From Bacilli bacterium (GTDB taxonomy: Bacteria; Bacillota_I; Bacilli_A; RF39; UBA660), in the NCBI GenBank assembly GCA_016302505.1, contig JAEDNL010000033.1, positions 1-13,836 on the forward strand: DNA of 13,836 nt, read 5' to 3'. The position numbers were made by a program, and so were the translations under genes. A model generated the notes under the pieces. That model searched no databases. It had not been told where the DNA came from and saw only the letters and a program-made list of their open reading frames with translations. This document shows positions 7,414-13,791 of this stretch, piece by piece (position 1 is the stretch's first letter; the number at the start of each line of letters is the position of its first letter).

Positions 7414-8601
7414 TTACATTATTTCGTCTTCGAATTCTACTATATGAACAAGGAAGTTATCAATGTTTTTATTACTTATCATAATCTTTGGTTCTCTTGG
7501 CTTTCCATCACTATTTTTTCCTTGATTAAATACATCTAGGTATTTTTTATTATACTTATTAATCTCTAATATATAGTAACTTGTTAGAGTAACACTATTC
7601 TTCATTTTTTCCCCATAACTTCTTAGATCTTCCTTATTTTGAGATCTATTCCAAAATTCTGTTACTACATAATTATTATCTTTATCTTTCTTAGTTTCAT
7701 GATTACATACTATATAGTATACACTTTGATTTTCTATTAAATTCATTATAGTTTCGTAATCATTTCCTTGAATAGCTGTACTTGAAGAACTATGTGCTTT
7801 TAAATCGCCATACATTCCTAGTTTAGGAAAATACAAATCTAAATCAATATCGTCCTTTTTCTTATTTTGAGAATACCTAATAATATCTTCTTTATGGTTA
7901 TCTTCCAAATACTTTTCTAACTTATATTCTAAATAGAAACCTGGCCATTCTGGTTGATATTTATTAGCAAATTTATTTTCTATCATTTCCATATAACAAT
8001 CTATTCCAAACCACTCTTTATACATCGAAGCGAAGAAATCATCTAATGTATCAAATACCTCAACACCACATGATTTGTTATCAGATAGTTTTAAATCTAA
8101 AAACTTACTAATATTACTATCATCAAATACAGTTAATATATTTTCTCTTTTATCTTTCTTTTTAAAATATCCATTTCTTTTGCCGTTTAACAAATCTATT
8201 GTAAAAATATGAGCAGATGAATTGTGTAACTTGTTATTTATATATTTAGATGTGTCAAAATCACAGAACAAGATTGTGTCTTTATATGAATATACACCTA
8301 TTAAAACTGTTTCTATATTTTTCAATTTATTAGAATTATATAAATCAATAAAATCTGTTGGTATTTGTATACGCTTTTTAAAAATTGGATGTGGATTTCC
8401 TAAATAACTAATATTTTTTGCATATATACAGAACTTTTTATCATAATGTTTACCATAAATGTGACCATCTTCTTTTAACTCTGTATTACTAAATTTCTTT
8501 AATAATATGTTATTAATTTCTGTTTTAGTTAAAATATCAGCATAATCTTCAACAACTGAATTATTTATAATTTGTTCAACTATTACATTACTTTTTCTCA
8601 T
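7414..8601 (-). CDS. predicted type II restriction endonuclease
   Basis: 395 residues located nine bases after the XRE gene and directly before the C5 methyltransferase gene, the usual place for the cognate endonuclease. A PD-(D/E)XK-like core is visible: D253/D255 in DIDLDLYF, then D266-L-K268 in MYGDLKAH, with an upstream helix EYKLEKYLE (225-233). The C-terminal part ends in GKPREPKIMISNKNIDNFL, a pattern I associate loosely with restriction enzymes but cannot tie to a named family. It would cleave unmethylated copies of the methyltransferase target site. The start ATG at 8601 has AGGGTGG four bases upstream, overlapping the XRE stop. Alternative: another methylase-linked nuclease, such as a modification-dependent one. 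Confidence 0.65.
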   Translation of the reverse strand: MRKSNVIVEQIINNSVVEDYADILTKTEINNILLKKFSNTELKEDGHIYGKHYDKKFCIYAKNISYLGNPHPIFKKRIQIPTDFIDLYNSNKLKNIETVLIGVYSYKDTILFCDFDTSKYINNKLHNSSAHIFTIDLLNGKRNGYFKKKDKRENILTVFDDSNISKFLDLKLSDNKSCGVEVFDTLDDFFASMYKEWFGIDCYMEMIENKFANKYQPEWPGFYLEYKLEKYLEDNHKEDIIRYSQNKKKDDIDLDLYFPKLGMYGDLKAHSSSSTAIQGNDYETIMNLIENQSVYYIVCNHETKKDKDNNYVVTEFWNRSQNKEDLRSYGEKMKNSVTLTSYYILEINKYNKKYLDVFNQGKNSDGKPREPKIMISNKNIDNFLVHIVEFEDEIM

Positions 8602-8610
8602 TAAACCACC

Positions 8611-9132
8611 CTATACATCCTTAGGTAATTTGCTATAATCATACTTTTTAGCAATTTCCTTAGTTATTTCGTACATATCTTCTAATTCTTGTAAGAATTC
8701 TTCATCTGTTATTCTTCTAACTCCGCCCGCTGTTATTATTTTAACTTCTGTTTTTATATTGTTAATATGATCTTGTAATTCAAATGCTTTTTGTCTTTTT
8801 TGATAATCCCAATCAAGAATGTCCATTTGAAATTTTTCATATTTATCTAATGTTTCAATAAAATCTCTTGTAGATTTATTAGAATACTTTTCTGTGTTCA
8901 TTAAATTATAAACATCACCATATCCAGAAATCTTGATCAAATAATCAAGAGATAAATCTAAACCAGCTGCAATTTTTTTAAGAATCTCTACATCAACTTT
9001 TTTTATCTTTCCATTGATAGTGTCATTATAAGTACTTTGACTTAATCCTATTTCTTTAGCTAATTGTCTTTGAGATAATCCTTTAGCTTTTCTTGCTTTT
9101 TCTACTGTCTCTTTAAACTCATTAGTTCTCAT
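8611..9132 (-). CDS. XRE-family transcriptional regulator
   Basis: 173 residues. Residues about 8-65 form a lambda Cro/CI-type helix-turn-helix (KGLSQRQLAKEIGLSQSTYN, then KIAAGLDLSLDYLI). The remaining 100 residues are helical and charged and probably dimerize. It is about twice the length of a classical restriction-modification controller (C) protein. The ATG at 9132 has GGGAGG (9141-9147 region) eight bases upstream. It is the first gene of the minus-strand operon and faces the plus-strand replication/mobilization genes across a region with two GAACGAAA palindromes, its likely operators. It may set the timing of endonuclease expression and repress the element's replication genes, like a phage repressor. 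The helix-turn-helix is clear; the targets are inferred. Confidence 0.85.
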   Translation of the reverse strand: MRTNEFKETVEKARKAKGLSQRQLAKEIGLSQSTYNDTINGKIKKVDVEILKKIAAGLDLSLDYLIKISGYGDVYNLMNTEKYSNKSTRDFIETLDKYEKFQMDILDWDYQKRQKAFELQDHINNIKTEVKIITAGGVRRITDEEFLQELEDMYEITKEIAKKYDYSKLPKDV

Positions 9133-9175
9133 TAGAAATACCTCCCTATTCTACATTATTCCGGTATACAATCTA

Positions 9176-9204
9176 ATTTTATCATAATAAAAAATACATG
9201 TAAA
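9176..9204 (-). promoter_or_regulatory. promoter of the XRE/restriction-modification operon
   Basis: On the minus strand TTTACA (9204-9199), a 17-base spacer and TAAAAT (9181-9176) preceded by TGA form an extended -10 promoter. The leader to the ATG at 9132 is about 37 bases. Operator copy 1 lies eight bases upstream of the -35 box, a position suited to activation or mild repression. Confidence 0.7.
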
Positions 9205-9211
9205 TATAAAA

Positions 9212-9228
9212 GAACGAAATTTTCGTTC
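9212..9228. promoter_or_regulatory. operator palindrome 1 (GAACGAAA-T-TTTCGTTC)
   Basis: A perfect 17-base palindrome lies between the two divergent promoters, upstream of both -35 boxes. A second copy with one mismatch is at 9281-9297. It is the likely binding site of the adjacent XRE protein. Confidence 0.7.
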
Positions 9229-9236
9229 AAAATGTG

Positions 9237-9265
9237 TTGACAGGTTTATTTGAGTTTGATATATT
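9237..9265 (+). promoter_or_regulatory. promoter of the replication/mobilization genes
   Basis: TTGACA (9237-9242), a 17-base spacer and TATATT (9260-9265) preceded by TGA give an extended -10 promoter with start near 9272. Operators flank it at 9212-9228 and 9281-9297, so the regulator can block or loop it. Confidence 0.8.
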
Positions 9266-9280
9266 TAAGGTAGAAATCAA

Positions 9281-9297
9281 GAACGATATTTTCGTTC
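9281..9297. promoter_or_regulatory. operator palindrome 2 (GAACGATA-T-TTTCGTTC)
   Basis: Second copy of the operator with one mismatch in the left arm, centred 69 bases from copy 1 and beginning about ten bases after the plus-strand transcription start. A bound repressor here would hinder promoter escape. Confidence 0.7.
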
Positions 9298-9320
9298 AGG
9301 ATTTAGAAAGGAGGAAATAT

Positions 9321-9596
9321 ATGAATAAAATGAAAGTTTTTAGAACATCTGATATATATCTAAAAGATGAGATGTTATCACTTAGAGCTAAAGGTTTTCT
9401 AACATTAGTCTTAACTAATAATATAGTAAAAGGTTTTGATGTAACCCACTACTGTTCTGATAATAAAGAAGATATTAGCGATATTATATTAGAACTAAGA
9501 ATCAATAAGTACTTAAAGTTTAATGATGAAGACAAATCATTAGAAGCATTCCCCTATCCATATGATATGTGGGATAACAAAAATATAGAAAATTAG
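9321..9596 (+). CDS. small winged-helix protein, replication-organizer-like
   Basis: 91 residues. The ATG at 9321 is chosen because AAAGGAGG (9307-9314) precedes it; an upstream in-frame GTG at 9234 lies in front of the -35 box of the promoter and cannot be the start. The sequence KVFRTSDIYLKDEMLSLRAK, then a helical recognition stretch ISDIILELRINKYLKF, resembles the N-terminal winged helix of phage and plasmid replication initiators. It has no DnaD C-terminal domain. It is first in the plus-strand operon and 14 bases before the next gene. It may mark the origin for the ATPase two genes downstream, or regulate the operon. Function is inferred from fold and neighbours. Confidence 0.7.
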   Translation: MNKMKVFRTSDIYLKDEMLSLRAKGFLTLVLTNNIVKGFDVTHYCSDNKEDISDIILELRINKYLKFNDEDKSLEAFPYPYDMWDNKNIEN

Positions 9597-9610
9597 AAAG
9601 GAAGTGAAAT

Positions 9611-9865
9611 ATGTCCGCACAAGAAACTTTAAAACTTGTATCACAACAATGGTGCAATCTACAAGACTTAATGAGATTAGCACAAGTTGGTAGAAATTCT
9701 GCACTAACTATTAAAGGTGCAATTAAAAACAACTTAGAGCAACAAGGTTATTACGTTCCTAAGAATGTAGTACCTATGCAAGAAGTTGTTAAATATTTAA
9801 ACATTGATATAGATTATTTAGAATCTAGATGTAAATCAGTGAAAGGAGTTGAACAAATTGCTTAA
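9611..9865 (+). CDS. small excisionase/helix-turn-helix-like protein (DUF3173-like)
   Basis: 84 residues with AAAGGAAG six bases before the ATG. The layout CNLQDLMRLAQVGRNSAL, then a helix with GYYVPKNVVPMQEVVKYLNI, resembles small DNA-binding proteins found beside integrases (DUF3173 or excisionase-like), where the GxY...VP...V..YL pattern follows a short helix-turn-helix. Such proteins direct integrase toward excision or recruit replication proteins. Its end overlaps the start of the ATPase gene by eight bases, so the two are probably translationally coupled, which points to a replication role as the alternative. The family match is from memory and tentative. Confidence 0.6.
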   Translation: MSAQETLKLVSQQWCNLQDLMRLAQVGRNSALTIKGAIKNNLEQQGYYVPKNVVPMQEVVKYLNIDIDYLESRCKSVKGVEQIA

Positions 9866-10802
9866 AGCGATTGAAGAAATAAATACAGACATAAAAAAAG
9901 ACATCATCATCGACCAAATAATGAAGTCTAAAGGTGTGTATTTATTAGTATCAAATCCTAAAGTTGGTAAGTCGATGTTTGCGCTACAACTTGCCAACTC
10001 CGTTCTAAACGGAAATCCGTTATTCGGATTAAAAGTAAATGCCTCACCTGTTTTATATATTAACACAGAAGAGGATGGAGGTCAATTAGTCGACCGATCA
10101 AGACTAATGAACCTTGATAATAAAAAACGTTCTCTATTCGTAATAGATAGAAATGATAATCTCACAATTAATTGGAGAGATTTAGAATATAACATAAAAG
10201 AATTTGCAGAAGATGAACATGGAAAACTTATTATTGTAGATATGTTAAAAGATATTAAATTTAGTCAAGAATATGATATTAATAGTTATCAAGATATATC
10301 TCAAAAAGTTATTCCAGAAGTAAGAAAATATAGTGATAAATATAATGTAACTATATTACTTATTCATCATCTAAACAAACAAGGAAAGACTCTAGGAAGT
10401 GTCGGATTGAATGCATCAGTTCAAGGTGTAATAGAATTACATGAAAATAAGTCTGATAGAAACTATTTAAAACTAACCACAATTAATAGAGACTTTGCAT
10501 CATTAGAACTTGATTTAAAAAGAAATCAAGATCAATCTTTATCAGTATGTAATACTGAAGAAGATGAAATTCCTTTTGAACTAATACAATTCATAAAGTA
10601 TGCTTCAAAGCAAAAGGAATTTGACTTCATTTGTAGTGATATTGTTAATAGCGCTAACATAATGATGTCACCAAGAAGATTTGGAAGATTATTAAATAAG
10701 TGTTCCAAACTTCTTGAATGCGAAGGTGTTTATATTACAAATAATCGTTCTGCCGAAGGAAGATACTATCATTGTAAATTTATTGAACCTGAGCAAGAAT
10801 AA
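9858..10802 (+). CDS. RepA-like RecA-fold ATPase (replicative helicase type)
   Basis: 314 residues from TTG at 9858, chosen because AAAGGAG (9842-9848) lies nine bases upstream; an earlier TTG at 9849 directly abuts that site. It contains Walker A SNPKVGKS (32-39), Walker B LIIVDM (D128) and ILLIHHLNK, the sensor region of hexameric RepA/AAA_25 helicases. The usual first glycine of Walker A is serine here. The C-terminal 80 residues (FELIQFIKYASKQ onward) look like a winged helix. RepA-type proteins unwind the plasmid or element origin. No primase gene accompanies it, so host primase would be used. Autonomous replication of the excised circle is inferred from family knowledge. Confidence 0.85.
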   Translation: MLKAIEEINTDIKKDIIIDQIMKSKGVYLLVSNPKVGKSMFALQLANSVLNGNPLFGLKVNASPVLYINTEEDGGQLVDRSRLMNLDNKKRSLFVIDRNDNLTINWRDLEYNIKEFAEDEHGKLIIVDMLKDIKFSQEYDINSYQDISQKVIPEVRKYSDKYNVTILLIHHLNKQGKTLGSVGLNASVQGVIELHENKSDRNYLKLTTINRDFASLELDLKRNQDQSLSVCNTEEDEIPFELIQFIKYASKQKEFDFICSDIVNSANIMMSPRRFGRLLNKCSKLLECEGVYITNNRSAEGRYYHCKFIEPEQE

Positions 10803-10805
10803 ATT

Positions 10806-10825
10806 AAACGTAGCACGTTTTGTTT
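10806..10825 (+). terminator. weak intrinsic terminator after the RepA-like gene
   Basis: AAACGT (10806-10811), triloop AGC and ACGTTT (10815-10820) are followed by TGTTTC. The T-tract is poor, so it would be leaky at best. Confidence 0.3.
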
Positions 10826-10862
10826 CGTAAGAAATGAAAGTGGCGATAGTGATATTTATTAT

Positions 10863-10917
10863 CTTGTTTATTAGCTTATACCTATTGCATAGCTTTAGGT
10901 ATTTGCGATTAAACAAG
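10863..10917 (+). other. two-part hairpin in the relaxase leader
   Basis: CTTGTTTA (10863-10870) pairs with TAAACAAG (10910-10917). Beyond an asymmetric internal loop, ATACCTA (10878-10884) pairs with TAGGTAT (10896-10902) around an 11-base loop. Together with the following cloverleaf, almost all of 10833-11011 is paired. It could be RNA structure controlling the relaxase gene or part of a DNA processing site. Confidence 0.55.
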
Positions 10918-10918
10918 T

Positions 10919-11006
10919 AAGTGGATTTTAAGGAGAATCTCCTTAACTCACGAATTGGGTACCTCTGTGCCCTAGTGAGATAGGTCACTAAAATGACCTT
11001 CCACTT
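10919..11006 (+). ncRNA. cloverleaf-shaped structured element upstream of the relaxase
   Basis: A 7-bp closing stem, AAGTGGA (10919-10925) with TCCACTT (11000-11006), encloses three hairpins. The first is 10928-10935 with 10939-10946 (8 bp, loop AAT). The second is CTCAC/GTGAG (10947-10951 with 10975-10979) topped by GGGTAC/GTGCCC (10957-10962 with 10967-10972, one G-U). The third is AGGTCA/TGACCT (10982-10987 with 10994-10999). It is not a tRNA, since the loops and invariant bases do not fit. The strand 11001-11011 can instead pair for 11 bp with 10833-10843, giving a mutually exclusive outer stem. It ends 12 bases before the relaxase ribosome binding site. It may be a cis-regulatory RNA, an oriT structure, or both. 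Confidence 0.5.
10969..10986 (+). other. candidate oriT nick region
   Basis: CCTA-GTGAGA-TAGG (10971-10984) resembles the MobV oriT core of pMV158 as I recall it, an inverted repeat around GTGTGT nicked in TAGTGTG/TTA. Here the matching string is TAGTGAG/ATA, placing a nick after 10979. It lies about 50 bases upstream of the MobV relaxase gene, the usual place. The stem is shorter than in pMV158, so this is tentative. Confidence 0.35.
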
Positions 11007-11029
11007 TCATTAATAACAAGGAGTCATTA

Positions 11030-12445
11030 ATGAGTGTTAATTATCAGGTATTAAACTTCGACAACAAATATAAAAAGAGCGATTTATGTGGACTTAATAA
11101 TGAGTTAACTGAAAGAAAAGGTTCTGGTAATTATGATCTTTCTAGAACTAAATATAATGTGGAATTAGTTCCAATGTATAACAATAATTTAATGAGTACT
11201 ATTTATAAAAAACTTGATGAAAACAATATTCAATATAACTCTAATAAAAAAGATTTAAATCTAATTAATGGAGCTGTTATTACAAGTGGTCAAGACTTCT
11301 TTAAATCATTAGGAATGAAATTTAAAGAAACAGATACTAAGTATGAATCTGGAGAACATAAAGGTGAATATATAAAATGTTGTGATATTAGAAAAGAAGA
11401 AGATGTTCCAGAAAAAGTATTAGAATTTTTTAAAGATTGTAATGAATATATGTGTAATTTAGTTGGTAAAGAAAATGTAGTTAATTCAGTAATACACTTT
11501 GATGAAAATACTCCTCACCTACACTTTTACTTTCTACCAGTAGTAGATAAAGTTCAAAGAAAAGTATTTGAAACAGATTCTGAAGGTAAAAGAATAATGA
11601 AAAGTCATATTAACAAAGATGGAAAAGAAACTCTTGTACCAGTCTTAAAAAAAGATGAAAATGGTAAAAACATTTATACAACTGAATATGGTAAATTTCT
11701 AAATTCAGATCAATTTTGGAAAGATAAAGGTGGTAAACTATCTTTCACTAAAATACTAGATGACTTTAATGAATATTTACAAAGTAAAGGTTACCTACTT
11801 GATCGTGGTGAAGTTGGAGCAAACAAAGAACACGAAACTAAATTAGAACACACTATTAAAGAATTAGAAGCTAAGAAAGATAATTTAATTGAAATAATAG
11901 ACTTTAATAAAATAGATAAAGAAACTCAAGATAAGCTTAATAAAGTTAATTCAGAAGAAGTTTTGAATCCTAGTAGAAACTTTCTAGGTCAATATAAAGA
12001 ATATGATGTAGACCAATTAGTAGACTATTCTAAGGATTTGAATAAGCAACTTATATTAAAAGATAACTCTATTTCAAAAAAAGAAAATAGAATAAATAAA
12101 CTAGAAAAAGAAATTAAAGAGTTAAAGAATAATAAAATCATTAAGGATAAAGATAAAATTATTAGTAATCAAAAAAATATTATTGATAAACAAGATAAGG
12201 AAATAAATCATTGGAAAGGATTATATGAAGAAGTATCTAAAAGATTATCTAATACAGTTCAATACTTCAAAATGATGCTAGAAAGATTTGCTAAAGCTGT
12301 TTATATAGTAATGGGTAAAGAACCACCTGAAGAAATAAACACAGATACTTTTCAATTTCATGTAGATAACATTATTAATAAACATTATCACAAAAATAAA
12401 CACCAAGAAAATAATAAAGATAAATCTGACGATTTCGAATTATAA
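11030..12445 (+). CDS. mob: MobV-type (Mob/Pre) relaxase
   Basis: 471 residues; ATG at 11030 with AAGGAG six bases upstream. The N-terminal half is a Mob_Pre relaxase: an N-terminal motif NYDLSRTKYNVEL (34-46) and the metal-binding HUH motif HFDENTPHLH (156-165: H156, D158, E159, H163, H165). Residues about 340-410 form a long charged coiled coil, as usual in Pre/Mob proteins, probably for dimerization and docking to a coupling protein. It nicks one strand at oriT and pilots it into a recipient through a conjugation apparatus supplied by another element; none is encoded here. The gene follows the structured leader at 10833-11011, whose 3' strand ends just before the ribosome binding site. Confidence 0.92.
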   Translation: MSVNYQVLNFDNKYKKSDLCGLNNELTERKGSGNYDLSRTKYNVELVPMYNNNLMSTIYKKLDENNIQYNSNKKDLNLINGAVITSGQDFFKSLGMKFKETDTKYESGEHKGEYIKCCDIRKEEDVPEKVLEFFKDCNEYMCNLVGKENVVNSVIHFDENTPHLHFYFLPVVDKVQRKVFETDSEGKRIMKSHINKDGKETLVPVLKKDENGKNIYTTEYGKFLNSDQFWKDKGGKLSFTKILDDFNEYLQSKGYLLDRGEVGANKEHETKLEHTIKELEAKKDNLIEIIDFNKIDKETQDKLNKVNSEEVLNPSRNFLGQYKEYDVDQLVDYSKDLNKQLILKDNSISKKENRINKLEKEIKELKNNKIIKDKDKIISNQKNIIDKQDKEINHWKGLYEEVSKRLSNTVQYFKMMLERFAKAVYIVMGKEPPEEINTDTFQFHVDNIINKHYHKNKHQENNKDKSDDFEL

Positions 12446-12453
12446 AAATATAG

Positions 12454-12478
12454 TATAATATCAACGTATGTCGATATT
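12454..12478 (+). promoter_or_regulatory. possible integrase promoter with overlapping dyad
   Basis: TATAAT (12454-12459) lies 45 bases before the integrase ATG, without a clear -35 box. AATATC (12457-12462) and GATATT (12473-12478) form an imperfect dyad with 18 of 22 positions symmetric that overlaps the -10 box. It could be an operator that keeps integrase silent while the element is integrated, or a small hairpin. Confidence 0.4.
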
Positions 12479-12503
12479 ACGGATAAAAAAGGAGGAATGA
12501 TAA

Positions 12504-13667
12504 ATGTCCGTAAGACAACTTAAAGAAAACAAAATTACAAAAGATGGTAGATCATGGGTATTTATACAATTTAATAGAGGTCTAGATGGTAAAAGACATC
12601 AATATCAATCAAGAGCATTCTTTACTCAAAAAGAAGCTGAGGATGCCGAAAAAGAGTATTTAAATAAATATAAAGATATTGAAGTTAATCCACATATGAC
12701 TTTTAAAGAAGCGTATACAATATACTATGAATACCAAGAAGACAAAATAAAAGATTCTACTCTAAAAACTTATAGAGATAGAATCAAATATATGGGTTTA
12801 CTTGATGATGTAGAACTAGTTAATCTTAACTGGGATCTATATCAAAAGTGGAGACGTGAAATGAATAAAACTGGTTTATGTGATAGATATAAAACAGATA
12901 TTCAAAAATTCATTAAACAAGTAATAAACTTTGCTGAAAAACAATGGGATTTCAATTTAAGGAAATTCTATAATAAACTAGAACCATTTAAAACACCTGG
13001 TGCAGTAAAAAAAGAAATGAAAGTATATGCTCCAGAGGAATTCTACAAGTTCTTATCAGTTATTGATGATATAAGAGATAAATGTTTATTTAAAACATTA
13101 TACTACTGTGGCTTAAGAAGATCAGAAGCTAGAGGCCTTCAATGGAAACATATAGACTTCGAAACTAGAAGATTACATGTATGCCAACAAGTATTAAATC
13201 CATCTGCTACAAATAATAATAGCGAATGGTTTATATCAAGTCCTAAGACTAATTCATCAAATAGATATGTTCCAATACCAGAACATTTAATAAATGATTT
13301 AAAAGAATTAAAATCTAAAATGTCTAAATATTCTAAATTTAAGCAAACATGGTTTGTATTTGGTGACGATCAACCTATAACATATCATCACTTCTATACA
13401 AGCAGAGATAAATATGTAAAATTATCTGGAGTTAAACATATAAGAATACACGACTTTAGACATTCAGCTACAAGTACATTACTATCAGGTTCAATGCCTA
13501 TAACTGCTATATCTGAATTCTTAGGTCATGCAGATACTAATGAAACATTAGAAACATATGCTCATATGTTAGAAAAAGATTACAGTAATCTTGCTAACTA
13601 CTTTGATTCATTAGAAAAAGACTTTGATGAAAAGTCTTCTAACGTCATTGATGAAAAATCAAATTAA
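12504..13667 (+). CDS. int: tyrosine recombinase (integrase)
   Basis: 387 residues, a full-length Tn916/phage-like integrase; AAGGAGG (12489-12495) is eight bases before the ATG. Residues 1-55 form an arm-DNA-binding beta domain (GRSWVFIQFNRGLDGKRH). Residues about 62-165 form the SAM-like core-binding domain. The catalytic domain has R205 (GLRRSE), K248 (SSPKTNSSNRY), H316-x-x-R319 (IHDFRH), H342 (LGHAD) and nucleophile Y352. All catalytic residues are intact, so it should integrate and excise the element. The gene sits at the right edge next to the TGTTGGGT repeats and the candidate attR, the standard arrangement. An 8-base motif shared with the left end (AACGTCAT, 13641-13648) lies within its last codons. 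Confidence 0.95.
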   Translation: MSVRQLKENKITKDGRSWVFIQFNRGLDGKRHQYQSRAFFTQKEAEDAEKEYLNKYKDIEVNPHMTFKEAYTIYYEYQEDKIKDSTLKTYRDRIKYMGLLDDVELVNLNWDLYQKWRREMNKTGLCDRYKTDIQKFIKQVINFAEKQWDFNLRKFYNKLEPFKTPGAVKKEMKVYAPEEFYKFLSVIDDIRDKCLFKTLYYCGLRRSEARGLQWKHIDFETRRLHVCQQVLNPSATNNNSEWFISSPKTNSSNRYVPIPEHLINDLKELKSKMSKYSKFKQTWFVFGDDQPITYHHFYTSRDKYVKLSGVKHIRIHDFRHSATSTLLSGSMPITAISEFLGHADTNETLETYAHMLEKDYSNLANYFDSLEKDFDEKSSNVIDEKSN

Positions 13668-13685
13668 ACTCATTTAAATTTAAAC

Positions 13686-13717
13686 GAACCAACAATATGT
13701 TGGGTAAAGTGTTGGGT
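13686..13717. repeat. TGTTGGGT repeats, right cluster (candidate integrase arm sites)
   Basis: GAACCAACA (13686-13694), TGTTGGGT (13698-13705) and TGTTGGGT (13710-13717) repeat the left-end set at 161-188 with changed order. CCAACA-ATA-TGTTGG forms a dyad. The cluster lies between the integrase stop and the candidate attR, where arm sites are expected. Confidence 0.55.
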
Positions 13718-13754
13718 AGCGTACTACCAAAATCGCCCACAATCCCCGTAAATA

Positions 13755-13782
13755 AAACAAAAATGGATGCCTTTCGGCATCC
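13755..13782 (-). terminator. intrinsic terminator, minus strand, right edge
   Basis: On the minus strand GGATGCC, loop GAAA and GGCATCC are followed by ATTTTTGTTTTA. It would stop host transcription from the right before it enters the element antisense to the integrase gene. Confidence 0.7.
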
Positions 13783-13791
13783 TTCAGGGGG
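13755..13791. other. candidate right attachment site (attR-like imperfect repeat)
   Basis: AAACAAAAATGGA (13755-13767) and TCCTTCAGGGGG (13780-13791) repeat the left-edge blocks at 19-31 and 43-54. The central stem differs (TGCC/GGCA against GCC/GGC) but keeps pairing. Just inside, AATCCCCGTAAAT (13741-13753) partly matches AATCCCCCGTAATT at 84-97, and AAATCGCCC (13730-13738) is the inverse of GGGCGATTT (52-60). The 45 bases beyond 13791 hold no recognizable gene. Confidence 0.4.

Noticed and set aside
259..9132. DISARM, BREX, Dnd or Z1/AIPR system
   Set aside because: No DUF1998, PLD, PglZ, DndBCD, Z1, Vsr or AIPR protein is encoded; only the methyltransferase and the ATPase theme overlap with those systems.
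9234..9320. GTG start extending the winged-helix gene upstream
   Set aside because: It would begin before the -35 box of the gene's own promoter and has no ribosome binding site; the ATG at 9321 has an excellent one.
10692..10988. 98-codon open frame on the minus strand across the relaxase leader
   Set aside because: It overlaps the end of the RepA-like gene and the hairpins, has no ribosome binding site, and the base-paired structure explains the region better.
10919..11006. tRNA gene suggested by the 7-bp closing stem and cloverleaf shape
   Set aside because: The D-arm has an 8-bp stem with a 3-base loop, the anticodon-like arm is interrupted and has a 4-base loop, and the T-loop lacks the TTC-R-A pattern. 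No 3' CCA is present.
9321..13667. Complete conjugative element (ICE)
   Set aside because: No VirB4, coupling protein or other secretion gene is present; only relaxase, integrase and replication genes are seen.
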